A stretch of 64,000 bases of DNA from NCBI GenBank assembly GCA_948470475.1, contig OX419336.1:32320915-32384914 (forward strand). The letters are read 5' to 3'. The stretch is from Galaxea fascicularis (Eukaryota; Cnidaria; Anthozoa; Scleractinia; Euphylliidae). Positions within the stretch are counted from its first letter, which is position 1, and each line of letters opens with the position of its first letter. The notes under the pieces are model-generated. The model did not search any database. It was not told the origin of the DNA and saw nothing but the letters and a program-made list of their open reading frames with translations. Below, piece by piece: positions 33,801-45,370 of this stretch. The translations under genes were made by a program, and so were the position numbers.

Positions 33801-36145
33801 GTTTGTTCTACTTTTCTGGCCATGAGACATGGACTGTACTTTTTCTGTATTTCATATCTTGTTATCTCGTTATTCAGCAACTAACGAATATCGTACATGT
33901 ATATATTTTTTTTATTTGCCACACTATAGAAAACTTTACAGTTAGAGATGCAAACAAAAACATGTCATATCGTTTTCTTTTTTTCACAGTTAACCTTTAA
34001 AAGGCCATCAAATGACCGAAACCTCTCCTTTGAGATGATCGCCAAAGAAGCGCAGCTTCCCCTTGAGGAGGTAAGCAATAAAACAACGAGCTACAAACAG
34101 GTGTGCACATGGTAAAGCTTTCACTACGTTATTGTAACTGTTGTGTATCAGGGGGTCAGTTAAGATATTTTATTTCTACATGTATACAGTCATTTTCTAC
34201 ATAATCACATTCTCAGATCCGAGTGCCTCATTATTCCACATAATTTTTATGTTACCGGTATGCTATGTGCAGCTTAAATTATGCAAAATGTGTGTATCAT
34301 TCAAATTACATGTACGTTTGAGACCAAGTTTATACTCTAAAGGGTTTCGTTTCTAAAGAAACTGTAGTGCTTGTAGTGCTGCATCAACTCTGTTGATGAG
34401 ACCAAATTTTCAGGTAGCCGGTCGTTTCGCTAACGTCCAGTATGTACGTTAGCGAACTGGACATTAGCGAAACGACCGACTTCAATTTTCAAGTTTATAC
34501 TTCACTTCACCTCACTTATTTTATTGATGTAACCTTGTTCGTAGATGAATGATATTAATTACATCTCGGGTCAGCGGGTTCCTAGAGAAAAATGGATAAC
34601 ACAAAATTGCGGAACTTAGCATCGTCCGCAATTTCTATAGCATTATGTGGTAGATTATTCCAATCTCTAATTGGGCGTGGCACAAAACTGAATTTGAATA
34701 TGATTGTTAGTGCGAGCGTAAATCGTGTAGTAGTATCTTGTGCATATGTCTAGTCCTTCTGGCCGGCATTGATAATTCATCCAATGGCTGGATTGCGTTG
34801 TTATCAAAACCCTTTTTGAGAAGACAGAGTCTGTCTACTTCCCTTCTGATCTTAATGACTTCGAGACACAGCTAATTTCAGCCCGAGTGTCAACTCTGAC
34901 ACAGCTTATTTCTGCCCGACGTGAACATTGAACAGATTGCCGTTTTTTCCATTTCCTCTGGTAAAATATTATTATGCATGCTGCACTTTTTTAGAAGATA
35001 AGATTTCATTGTGTTCTCGAATTATTATCCGCTGGCTTTGATCTAAATGTATTTTGTTTACCTTTATTTTGATGTCAGGTTGAGCTTCTTGTGATGAAAG
35101 CCTTATCCCTCGGTTTAGTGAAAGGTAAAATGGACATTAAGCATTGAAATATTCTTTAGTATGGAGATTTCGTGAATTTCCAGATGAAAGAGCAGGGTTG
35201 GTGCAGTGGTGAGAGCACTCGTCACCCACCAATGTGGCCCGGGTTTGATTCCTGGACTCTACATCATATGTGGGTTGAGTTTGTTGTTGGTTCTTTATTC
35301 AGCTACGCGAGGTTTTTCCGGTTTTCCCCTCTCCTCATTCTCTCCTTTCCCGATGTAGGATCTCCTGAGAACCTCTTCGGTGAGTGGAGCTTCCCGGGTA
35401 AATATTATGATGTATGAGAAATTTTCTGGTTGAGGTTAAACGAAAACAGGGAACAACTTTGTTTGCAGATTCGTGTCGAAAGATCACTTGAGTATAGGGT
35501 AAGGTATTCGCATCCTTTCTTTTAATTTGAAACTTGAAGTTTTCGTTTTCCTTCATTTTTCCAGGCTCCATCGATGAGGTTGAGCAGATGGTGCACATGA
35601 CATGGGTTCAACCACGAGTCCTGGACTTAAATCAGGTGCATCATTTACTGTATCATTATACGCATGTTGATATTTGAGATTAAAGGGTCAAGTTGATTGG
35701 TTATTTACTTCTGTGCGAGCTGTGGCTTTGATTTAGCACGGTTTTCACTTGAGTGTCGAAAGTAATTCGCGTTTACATGTACTTTAGTTTTGCTTCACTT
35801 CGCCCTGTGATTGGTTCACAAAACTCGCGCCACTTTCTCAGCCAATGAGAACCAAAACCAAAAACAATCACTAGTTGCGCGCGCGTATTTTCCTGCGCTT
35901 GGCACCGGTTGCACGTAAATACAGTTTCTGATTGGTTGAGCGAACTGCCTTCGTCTCTTGTGATTGGTCAGCGTAATTGCTTCGGTTTTGGTTTTACGAC
36001 ACTCAATTGAAAACCATTCTAACTTTGTTGTTTTCCTTGTTTACTGTAGATTGGTCACATGAGGGATCAATTATCAGAGTGGTGCGACAAAGTCAAAACC
36101 CAAGTCTACTCTGTGGAGGACCAAGGTCCCGAGCTACTTGTGTAA
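27868..36145 (+). CDS. PSMD13: 26S proteasome regulatory subunit PSMD13 (Rpn9)
   Basis: Lid subunit of the 19S regulatory particle of the 26S proteasome, a helical-repeat plus PCI-domain scaffold protein. Exons: 27868-27962, 29417-29495, 29849-29883, 30440-30495, 31008-31051, 31227-31313, 31683-31778, 32181-32256, 32417-32496, 32946-33024, 33145-33191, 33738-33800, 33990-34070, 35079-35124, 35565-35635, 36050-36145. All borders are AG/GT, phases agree, and the joined frame is 376 codons plus stop, the same length as the human protein. Diagnostic stretches include [31 protein letters not shown], the PCI-end [20 protein letters not shown] and [14 protein letters not shown] polyadenylation signal aataaa lies at 36177-36182. 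The introns host several MITE-like elements and one SINE. Confidence 0.97.
28220..28383. mobile_element. MITE-like element in PSMD13 intron 1
   Basis: Ends ggttcacacta and tagtgtgaac face each other; inside are several cacttgaa/ttcaagtgcac words that pair. Short, non-coding. Confidence 0.6.
31442..31646. mobile_element. Tc1/mariner-like MITE in PSMD13 intron 6
   Basis: Inverted ends of about 32 bp starting cagtct and reading gtaaaaccgtgaacaccaga, flanked on both sides by TA. A TA target duplication and ends starting CAGT are typical of Tc1/mariner-type elements, so this is probably a non-autonomous member. Confidence 0.75.
33322..33507. mobile_element. MITE-like element in PSMD13 intron 11
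   Basis: Near-perfect ends caggcccgtagggtgg and ccaccctacgggcctg, with further pairing of ggggggttcgaggggttcg-type sequence inside. Non-coding. Confidence 0.75.
34421..34483. repeat. Short strong hairpin in PSMD13 intron 13
   Basis: ggtcgtttcgctaacgtcca pairs with tggacattagcgaaacgacc across a loop that itself contains acgttagcgaa. It has no flanking element that I recognise; it may be a solo MITE remnant. Confidence 0.7.
35190..35345 (+). mobile_element. tRNA-derived SINE in PSMD13 intron 14
   Basis: Contains an A-box-like ggtgcagtggtgagagcact and a B-box-like cccgggtttgattcctgg at tRNA spacing, then a body with gttgagtttgttgttggttc and tccggttttcccctctcctc. This order is typical of tRNA-derived SINEs common in cnidarian genomes. 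End point approximate. Confidence 0.7.
35740..36015. mobile_element. MITE-like element ending near PSMD13 exon 16
   Basis: Ends ggttttcacttgagtgtcg and the complement of cgacactcaattgaaaacc, 276 bp apart. The right end stops only 34 bases before the last exon, so it sits in the branch-point and polypyrimidine region. Confidence 0.75.
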
Positions 36146-39101
36146 ATTAATTATCTGTTTGTTCGATTTGTTACGAAATAAATGCAAACTGTTGAACTTC
36201 TCATTTGTCTACTTTTGTTTTATTGGAGTAAAGCTCTACGAAATCATTTGCTTCAGTTGAAAAAAGTCTAAAAGTTACCCTACTCACATGTACGCACCTG
36301 TATGATTCGTGTTCATGGAAAATTGACGTAATAGAAATGGCGCTCTTCTGGGACCTACCACAGCCTATTCCACAATAAAAGCAGGCTGTTTGTGTTGTTA
36401 AACGTTAGTCTATATTTGCATTCAGGAATCTCTACTCCTGTTTGTTTGTTTGTTTGTTTTTTTTTTTCCTTTGGAGAGCAAGTCCTCGGCAGCATGTTGA
36501 ATCACGCTGCTGAGCAGGTGCATTTCGGGAACGGCGAGAGATGAATAATTTCGATTACATCACAATTTATTGATCACCGGAAATAAATTTTAGTTAATCA
36601 ACAACTCTTGTTTGAGCTTTGTACTCTGTCCAGTGATTTTCACATGTATTCTTGCGTGACCCAAAACCCCTATGAGCTTTTCATTCTTTAATTAACCAAT
36701 CACATTGAACTCTGTCAGGCCCCTAAGCTCGCATTTCATGTGCTACGTGCAGTCTGTTTCTTCACGAGCAAACGACAAGATCTCGCAAATTTCCTAACAA
36801 ATTCCCTCCCATCCCACCCATTATGTTTTTCCCTTCGCTTGCTCCTATCACTGGACATAGGACCCCTCAAGCAATACCATTCTAATTTACGTATATAAAC
36901 ATCTATTTTGCATTAGTACAAGGCAATAATTTTGTTGTGTAATTAAACCCAACATTAACAATTGTACTAATATGTTTGGACATGTAAATAAGTATTGATT
37001 ATCAAGCATAATGTACATAGACATTCAACCTGATGTAATTCTAAGTAATCTAGTGCAGTTTATCTTAGTTTGGTTGTCTCTTACTTGCAATTGTACTTTG
37101 AATATGAAGACTATTATATTTTTCAATAAACTTGGAAATGGGGATAAAGTGCTCCTATCGTCACACTTTTGCCCCCATAGACTCGGCATTTTGTACTCCT
37201 GGGATATACATCTAGTTTTCAAGGGGCCCTAGGGAGGCCCGCAATAATTATTGGTCACAGCCGACCCAGAGTGGAGGCCCAACTCCCTCCACTCCATATC
37301 GGCCTGTGCACCTCTTATCTAGGTTAGTGGAGGCCCAACTCCCTCCAATCGGAGAGGAGGACAAATTACTTCCTCCTCTCTACCCAGGAATGGTCACCAT
37401 CGGCCCTGGGAGGAAGCTTGTCTCCTCCATACCTTTGTGTGCACCACCCTGGGGGTAGGTTTTTTCTCAAAAATCCAGGAGTACATGGGGCTATTGACTT
37501 TAAAAGTTTCTCTGGAGTACTTTGTCTCCCACTTCCCCATTTTCAGCCACACAAAGTTGTTTGTTATTGTTCCTGTTTTATTTACTATGGTTGGAGCTGA
37601 CCCCAAACACAGCCATACCAGGCTATTGTTATTGTTCCCGTTTATTGAAATAATTCCGATCATACCTCAACATGAGGAAGTTGATTAACCTGGATTATGG
37701 ATAGGGAAGTTGGAGAGAGAAGCAAAGGTGATCAAGCGGCCTAACGTGAACTCTACACGGTTGGAAAATCTGAGAAGGCGGCTTAATCAGTACGAACGGA
37801 CTATTTTAAAGAACGCTTGGCAGCGCTTGAAATGATATACTATACCTGCAGCCAACAGGGGAGAGCTTCTTTGTGTAACGATCGCGGGAGATTGTTAAAT
37901 AGCCAAAGCGAAGACGTTAAATGTGAGGCTTCACGTACAAGAATATTTATTGACAAGCCCCACCTAAGAATAACATGTTGACAGTTAATTAAAGCGGCCG
38001 GCACGTTTCGTCTGGTTTCGGTTGGTCGTACTTTGTTTCAGATCCTTAATGTTGACTGTCAAAGTGGATTTCATTTTAACGAAGGCATTTTTTTCAGGGT
38101 GATGTAAGTGAAACGACCTTTACTAATTGCGATATGCGAAACGTTCGGACATGAGCAGCATAACTTCCACGTTGAAAAAGAACGCCGAGCACGTGAATTG
38201 AAGGCGTTGCGCTTCACCGTAGAATTCGACTGACCATAGATTGCAGGGCAATTCTTGAATGGTTTGTGTGCGCTTTGGGTTTATGGAGTTTTCTGGTTTT
38301 CCACGGTGGGTGAATTGGAATACCATAACCGCGTGAGATAAAGCCAAGTTTTCTTTGACATGTTTCCGACAATTTTGAATTGCTAACGCGTGAAGGATTT
38401 TAAAACAAGCCTTCAGTGGACTTGTGAAAACTGGAAAGAATGAAAACTTGCAGTGCCCGTGACAGTAAAGAACTCTTAAAGCGCAGCCTTGGCATGGAGA
38501 TCACACTGTTGTACATTCGGTGAAACTGTTGATTAAAACCTGCAGTTGAGATATGATGCCAAATGCGGAATCTCTTCTCCAGAGCCCTTGCAAACACTTC
38601 TCCCCGACCAATAAACCAAGTGTCCTGGAACGAGAATTAACTTTAGGTAAAACTTCAAGAAAATGAGCTGCTCAAAGTGCAGTTTGCAAAAACAGAAAGA
38701 GAAAAACTGGTCGGCCGAGTCTTACTGGGCAGATCATTGTTACTGGCTTTCAAGTGTGCGATGAAATTAAAAACAAAATGTCTGAAAATCAAAGTCCAGT
38801 TTTGACCATGCAATTGTTGTTTTTTATTTCATTTATGTCGCGGGTGACTCAAGCACATGTTGATGTTGAGTTGGCACAACCGTCGTCCCCCATTGCAGGT
38901 TTTTTCATAAACATTCTTTTGAAGAAGCACGTAACACCAAAACATCACATAGAATTAAAGCAAAACAATTCTAAGTTTGACTTCAACAAAGAAACTGTGT
39001 CTTTGCGAAGAAATCAATGCAAAAAGGAAAAAGTGAAAGAAACGTATGTTTATTCATTCTCAAAGGATCTGACCAGTTTCTAACGGAGCAAAACCTACGA
39101 G
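36146..39101. other. Intergenic between PSMD13 and gene A
   Basis: No gene is supported. Contents are the PSMD13 3' UTR, a (ttgt)n/T run near 36440-36468, two copies of gtggaggcccaactccctcc (near 37274 and 37326) and AT-rich DNA. A non-coding first exon of gene A may end at 39151. Confidence 0.5.
36177..36182 (+). terminator. Polyadenylation signal, PSMD13
   Basis: aataaa 31 bases after the stop codon, giving a very short 3' UTR; a T-rich stretch follows. Confidence 0.7.
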
Positions 39102-39151
39102 ACCAATTGTGGACAAGAAAGATTAAAAAAGCACGTATATCATCGGAGAGT
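39102..39151 (+). other. Possible 5' UTR exon of gene A
   Basis: A good donor (gtaagt) follows 39151 and a good acceptor (ttttcacag) ends at 39579, 22 bases before the ATG of gene A. An untranslated first exon ending here is plausible; its start is not determined and is set arbitrarily. Confidence 0.3.
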
Positions 39152-39601
39152 GTAAGTTAACGAATTAAGTCTTCATGTTGGTCTTCGTTTCTTTTCTTTT
39201 CTTTTCTTTTTTTTTTTCGGGTGAAATCTAAATCCCAGTCATATAGCAAAGAAATTTGGTAAATATTTCTATCCGTAAGTTTCCATTTTACTCAAATTTT
39301 AACTGCAAAATGTTTTTGCTTCGTTCAATGGTAACCTGTGGTATATTTTGCTGATACATTTACCTTGAGGGGGGGTTGTCTGATCTTACTGCACCTGCAC
39401 CTCAAAATATACGTCCCTAGATTGTTCTCATTCCATGCAGCAAGAAGGCAAGGAACTTGGATATTGGATTTATTATTATAATTACTTTTTCGTTTTATTT
39501 TATTATTTTATTTCATTTTTTTTTGCAGCAAAAACTATTTCAGGTTTGAAGTCATTTTAGTCTTTCTCTGTTTTCACAGCGATGTAGATCGTGACTCCGA
39601 A

Positions 39602-41305
39602 ATGCACTCGTACATTTGGTGCTTTGGTCTCGTTCTTCTTGTGCTGGTCCTAGCAGTACAATACGGAGATGGTAAGCCAATATTTTTGTGAAGGCTATTT
39701 GTGGACTTTCACTGAGGACTTACGCTGTTACCTTACTGATGTAACTGACAGCAACCACAATTCTTATGTTTTAATTTCACCTTACACGCTTTTTAACGTG
39801 ATTCATGAAGCAGTGGTCGCACCACATAGTGCACGTCTTGTTTTGATTCTAGTGATCCCGCCTTTCATGATTTTTAAGCAAGCGCTATTGTGTCATTCTC
39901 TTCATTTAGAATGCAGTTATTTTGCTGAAGTGATAAACATTTCAGTGTAGCCAAGGAAAGCGTTGCGAAGTCATGCATGCGTTCGGGTATCACCACTCAG
40001 ACCCCTTCGCCCGCGGCTCAGATTGACATGAACCCGTTTACAGGCTTTCTCTATAATATTTCGTGTATGTCACAGGCTTCATACATTTTTGTCTTACCGG
40101 CATTAGTTCGAATTTCGCCTTTTCTTTTAAAAGCCCTTTTGTATCCTGCTTTTTTAGGGAAATCAGGGATCTCAGACAAGGACAATTCTGAAGATGAAAT
40201 GGAGGAAGAAACTCAAAGAGTAAGAAATGAAGCTTGTTGAGCAATAAAAGCGAGAAGATTCGATTCCTATGCAGTGGCGGATCCAGACCTAGAAATAAGT
40301 GGGCGTGGGGAGGGACGCTCTCAAAACGTTTTGGGCCTTTCGCGGTTTTTGGCGTCTCGGCCCTGCATGCGGTTCTCGGCCTTGGTCCAAAATTAGGAGA
40401 GGCCCCGCCCCCCGGCCCCTCCCCTGGATCCATCATCGGTATGCCGGGAAGTCATTATGACTGAAAGAAGTAGTTCTTTACCACGATCAATTAACTATCC
40501 TAAGCACCTCGGCATACAAAACCATGGTCAAGCTTTGTTTGGTAGATTTAAGGGATAACGCCCCCTACCACGTGGCCATAGTGCCCATTGAGTAGGTTTC
40601 AGCTGACCTTAACACATTAATTTATGCGATATTCTTGTCACTTGAAGCCACATCCCACAAGCTTTACATTTTCATCATCACGGCATAAAGATCGCTTTTA
40701 CAGCCCCAGTCTCCAAACGAGGCAATACAAATCAGTGGGCACGTGATTGGCAGAGGAGCCTTGGATGAGTTCCCTGAAAGTTTTTAGTTTACTGTTGGTG
40801 TCAAAGAATCACGTATTTTCTTGTTGAGCTGTTTTGAGATTTCCACTTTCAGAGCGTCTAGATTTTAAAGTTTTCTGGGGGGCATACCGCCAGACCACCC
40901 TACGAGGGTCTCGCCTTCGACGATCGCAGATCGTGCCTCGACTGTGCCAAAGTTTGGGTACAGTCCTGATTTCATTGGTCGGAACAGGACTTGAATCTGG
41001 GACTTTGGATTTAAAGCCACTTATTTGTCTAGCATCACCAGTTCTCAGCACTTAATGTCCGTATTTCTGTATTTTCTGTCTCTCTCCAGTCGGAGATTCC
41101 CCGTCACCACCGAAGTGGCCAGACTCATAGGAGGCATAACAGAAGAGCGGAGCGGGGACGCTATCGTTCCGTATTAGCTGTGGGCGTTGGTTGTGCCGTC
41201 GCGGGCGGATGGATTTGCTTAGCAACCGTCGTTTACGTCGTACGCTACATTCGCGCCAAAAGAGAAGCGGCTGCCATGGAATCATCCGAAGACGACTTTC
41301 TGTGA
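39602..41305 (+). CDS. Gene A: small single-pass membrane protein, no ectodomain module
   Basis: Three coding exons, 39602-39671, 40158-40219 and 41090-41305, phases 1 and 0, joining to 115 aa. Residues 1-23 are a signal peptide (CFGLVLLVLVLAVQYGDG). Residues 24-44 are acidic (DNSEDEMEEETQR). Residues 45-70 are strongly basic with several R-X-X-R sites (RRHNRRAERGRYR). Residues about 71-93 are a membrane segment with LAVGVGCAVAGG, then a basic stop-transfer RYIRAKR and an acidic tail ending SSEDDFL. It shares exon phases and the membrane motif with genes B and C but lacks their MANSC and EGF exons. No known family is recognised. The function is unknown; the basic cluster could be cleaved by furin-like proteases or bind an anionic partner. 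The short length makes it less certain than B and C, yet phases, splice signals and topology agree. Confidence 0.65.
40271..40437. mobile_element. MITE-like element in gene A intron 2
   Basis: Ends gcagtggcggatccag and ctggatccatcatc, GC-rich inside. Ends of the type tggcggatcc recur at 48033-48210, so these belong to one family. Confidence 0.6.
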
Positions 41306-43152
41306 TTAGTCTTTTGCAACAATGGGTGATATCATTGTGATTTGATGGAACGTTTAAATGTCAATCATGTCACAATCTTCCTTCTAAGATGTAAAAAGAA
41401 AATGATAGTTTGAACGAGACTTGCTGCTAATAGAGATTACTTCCGCGACTGATATTGACAGCCGTGTCTCATCAAAGACATTGAGAGGATCTTCAGTGGT
41501 ATAAAGATATTTTTACAAAAAAATGATTGTAGTGTTAAGGATACGCTTACATGACGATTTTAAGAAAGGACTAGAGAAAGAGTAAGAGAACGCAAGCAGT
41601 TATGACAGCGACAGAAACAGGATCATCAGGAAAAGCTTTGATGAACAAAAACATTGTACTGTAGGTCAAGCGACATCTGTCTTTTCCCAGTTTCTCTTCA
41701 AGAAAAAATCTGAAATGATTGGATTCAAAGTCGTATGGCAAAGCGAGTAACCGACGCTGAATTCGAAATATCAAAATTCAGCGTGATAGCGAGGCCCAGC
41801 GGACAACAACAAAGGAAAATGAAAGTTATGTTAATCATCCTTCACATTCCTTGCAATTCCTTTCAACTGTTTCTGTCCTCTGAGCCTCGCTGTCAAGCTG
41901 AATTTTGATATATCGAAAAGAGCCCGGCTAATAATTATTTTGATACATACAATGTAGGTGTTAATTGCGTTGGAATAATGACAAGATATAACGCTGAGCC
42001 AGTCAAGAGGAGGCATACGACAAATTCCATTTTTGATGCTTCTGACCGTGAGCAAATATCCGCTAAAGGCTTTGCAAGCGGGCAATCTCCGGCATTTAAC
42101 TAATCACTGGTGATATCATAAGCGTTTATCTCCCGTACCATTGTCTCCACCTCGAACTAACTATAACTCGAGTTTTAATCATGATAACATTTGAAACATT
42201 GATGTATAGCGAGCTTAGTCTTGGCTTAAAAAAGGTTTTTTTTTCAGTTTAGCTAAGTCAGTAGTATATCTTGCCATATAGAAGTCACTTTAAAAGAACT
42301 GTTTAAAAGGCTCAACCAAAAAAATTCCTTTTTTTTTCTAGCATGGGTTTATTCCATACCTAGTACAAACGTCAAACACAATGCTATGAACGACGTTGCA
42401 TCAGATAAAAAGAAAATGTGGGTAAGAAGATAAGCATTTCCTCGATTATTCTCAACTTCGAGGTTGTAGAGTGACTGCTTTTTCGACAAGTACATTATCT
42501 GTACACTAAAATAATTAAATATATAATTGTTTTCTAAAAGAAAACGGTCTTTCAAGAGTTATTGGCGTCCACCATAATATAACATAATTTCCACTCACAG
42601 CGAGCTCGAGGCTGCCGCAGTCATAATACAGTCTATATAATTCAAACGAGTACACTTTCTGTACAACTTCATATAAAGTACTGCCGGGAGCCGGCCCATG
42701 TTTCTCGAACGGATCTCGAACGTCTGTAAATAATGCTTGCTGCAATTTCAATCACTTGTTTCCTTCGGTTATCCAGAAAACCCATAGTTCCATATATCTT
42801 GCCCCACATAAAAGTAAATTTGTCAAATTGCAAAACACGTTTGACAAGACTTTTTGGAAAAGCTTGGTTTTAGAGTTTATAGAGTTGACGTTTTGACTAT
42901 TCAAATCATGAGAGCAGTTCGGAAAATGTGCCGTGATTGAACATGAATCTCACTAGGAGCAACCGAGCTGTCTACTTTGTTTCTCACTGAGTGTCCTTGC
43001 AAAGCGAAGAAACTAGGTTAATTACTTTCGGAGGCTTATGTTTAGAGAGATTTTTGTCAGGGCCAAGGCCAACACCGCCAGTGTTACGAGACATTGTTAC
43101 TGTCATCCTATACCAGTTGATAACAACAGGTGCTCTGCTGGCAAGCGAACCA
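41306..43152. other. Intergenic downstream of gene A
   Basis: Presumed 3' UTR of gene A followed by AT-rich DNA. One hairpin element (41764-41916) is listed separately. No gene is supported. Confidence 0.5.
41764..41916. mobile_element. Short inverted-repeat element
   Basis: aaatatcaaaattcagcgtg near the left end pairs with a matching gaattttgatata segment on the right, and gatagcgaggc pairs with gcctcgctgtc. About 150 bp, non-coding. Confidence 0.65.
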
Positions 43153-43165
43153 CGCATGCGCAAGC
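43153..43165. promoter_or_regulatory. NRF-1-like site, possible gene B promoter
   Basis: cgcatgcgcaagc matches the palindromic NRF-1 consensus (GCGCAYGCGC-like). About 80 bases downstream a donor-like ggtaagtt follows at 43249, and an acceptor ttttgaag precedes the gene B start at 45361. Together they suggest a TATA-less promoter and an untranslated exon for gene B. Confidence 0.35.
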
Positions 43166-44205
43166 GTAGAGGTATTAGTAATGGTCTCTAGCGGAAGTCA
43201 GTGACTTCATCTTCTGCTGATAATCGCCAGAAAACATCGCCTTTTCGGTAAGTTTATTTGGATCTATCTTTGGCCTTTTGGTGTATGCAAACGCAGAATT
43301 TTGCTTGTTCGTTCATGCAAACTTTGAGGCTCGGGGAGTGTTAAAAAATATTGACAACATAACTTGTGACCATTTTACGATCGGTTAAATCCGATAGATG
43401 TGTCGTGGCCATCCCGGTTTCAGATTAAGCAATAATCTGATTTAACATTTCTGGGGAAATACTGAATTTCTGTATATTCAACCAACTTCTGGAGAAAACG
43501 TATGGCAGAAACATGGTTACTTGACGTCAGGAATAACCAGCAATTTAGACCCCGAACATTGTTTAACAAAAATACCTGCAAGATCAATTTAGTCCTCGAG
43601 TGATCGTAATTCCTTAATTTGCATTTAAACTAAAACTTTTATCATTTTCTTCTTTGCTTATCAGAGTAAAAAGAGGTTTTAGCCCTGTAAAAAAGCTTTT
43701 TAAACTTTTTAATTTTTAACTAAATATTTCAAGACATCAAGAAATCCGTAAAATTGAACAACATGTTCCTCCGTTCCGGAATGTTGGGTACAAACAACCA
43801 ATCGTTGAGCACAGTGATATAAACCACGGCAGTGTGAAATAGGGGTATATATGGCTTCTTCCCATTTGTGTTATGCTAATAAATAGGTCTGGAACTAATT
43901 CTTTGTTTAATTGGCTGATTTTGTTGTCAAAGATTCTTCACAGCAGGGGAACCCGGCGATTTGTTTACAACGTTGATTAACTCAAAGTTAAATTAGAACA
44001 AGAATGAGCACTTAATTAGCTGAAAAACACAATTTAGTGTGTTACTGCAGGAATCTGGAAGAGCTAGAAGGCAAACATAACCTGACTTCAACTTACGGCT
44101 TACACCACGCATCATGCAAATTTTTGAAAATTCAAATTCAGTCAGAGCAGCAAATGTTTTGGCGAAGTTTAAGAACCTTTTACAGCTACAATTTAAAAAC
44201 TGGGG

Positions 44206-44607
44206 AATAGAGTACTAAAGTGTGACGTCACAAAAAATTAAATCTGTGAAATTATGGGATTGGGCGCCATTTTCGAATGGAATATTATTTAAAAAAAGGT
44301 TCCTTGCCAAAACTTAGCTCTTAATTGTAATTCCCAGCTGAAAAATGAAGGATTGAAATTTGATACTGCCCCATATAAATCTCTCTAATTTTGAGTCTGT
44401 TCTAAACTGAATGAACAGAAACAAATTTTGAAGGGTTTGTATGGAATGCCATCAAACTTTGATCCCTTATATCTTTACCAGGAATTGCAATTCGGAGCTA
44501 ATTTTTGGGATGAGGACGTCTTTGAGCATTCTCTATAAGAATGTGGCATCATATCCCATAATTTCAAAAATTTTATTTTTGTGACGTCATCACTTTAGAA
44601 CTCTATT
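44206..44607. mobile_element. MITE-like element with aatagagt ends
   Basis: Ends aatagagtactaaagtg and the complement of cactttagaactctatt, with tgacgtcac motifs just inside each end and ttatgggat further in. 402 bp, non-coding. It lies in the presumed first intron of gene B. Confidence 0.75.
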
Positions 44608-45370
44608 AAAGTGAATCCATGTCTCCTATTGCTCCCCAGCGTATTCGGTTTAATCAGGTTAACCTACCCGATGTAAAATTCGAAGTTTCAGCGCCGATCC
44701 GCAGCGTTGACCCTTTTTAAAACGCCCAATAATTTCTGCGAGGATCATCTTTAATTTGAATAATTTCAATGCATTACAAACTAAGCAAAAACGTGATGGG
44801 AATAGAGGCATCATTTATCAGTTGGAGAGTGACATAAAAATGACCAAATTCTCTTATAAGTATGTATGGTAGCTTGATCAACGAGAATTGCCAATCAGAT
44901 CGTCGGAGGTAAAGGGTATAAGCAAACCAGGGCCCACCCATGACACTGAACACTGTTCTAAGTGATATAGCCAGAGACTGGTCAGCAGCTTGGGCTTATG
45001 CCTAACTGGACTAATGATTTCAAGTGGCTTCACTACGTCTGTCCAACAGTTATACCCAAATGCACCTCTCCGCTTAAGTCACTTGGTTTCTGCAAGCAAA
45101 CATAAACTAAAGAGCTTATCCCCTCACCGGGATGCCTGTGCTTCCATCCAATCACTATCTAATGCCAACTACCGTAGGATGTTTTACTCACGTACCCTTG
45201 TACAGCACACCTTATAATCGCAACTAAAAAAGAATATCTCGTTTGAACTGAACAACGAAGTACAGTTCAAATTCTCGTATTCGCCTGTTTTAGCTTAATC
45301 TCTTTAAAGTTACTAACTAACTGAATGATAATCTCGGTCGCTGTATTTTTGTGTTTTGAAGGATTCGAAT

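Noticed and set aside
38754..39083. 109-codon plus-strand frame with a hydrophobic stretch resembling a signal peptide
   Set aside because: No donor in the phase used by genes A-C, and no downstream domain. It may be transcribed as 5' UTR but is not supported as coding.
40038..40436. 132-codon minus-strand open frame
   Set aside because: It runs antisense through gene A exon 2 and a MITE-like element; composition reflects the GC-rich element.
44990..45217. 75-codon plus-strand frame ending in YRRMFYSRTLVQHTL
   Set aside because: The tail faintly resembles retroelement coding sequence, but there is too little to assign and no flanking element structure.
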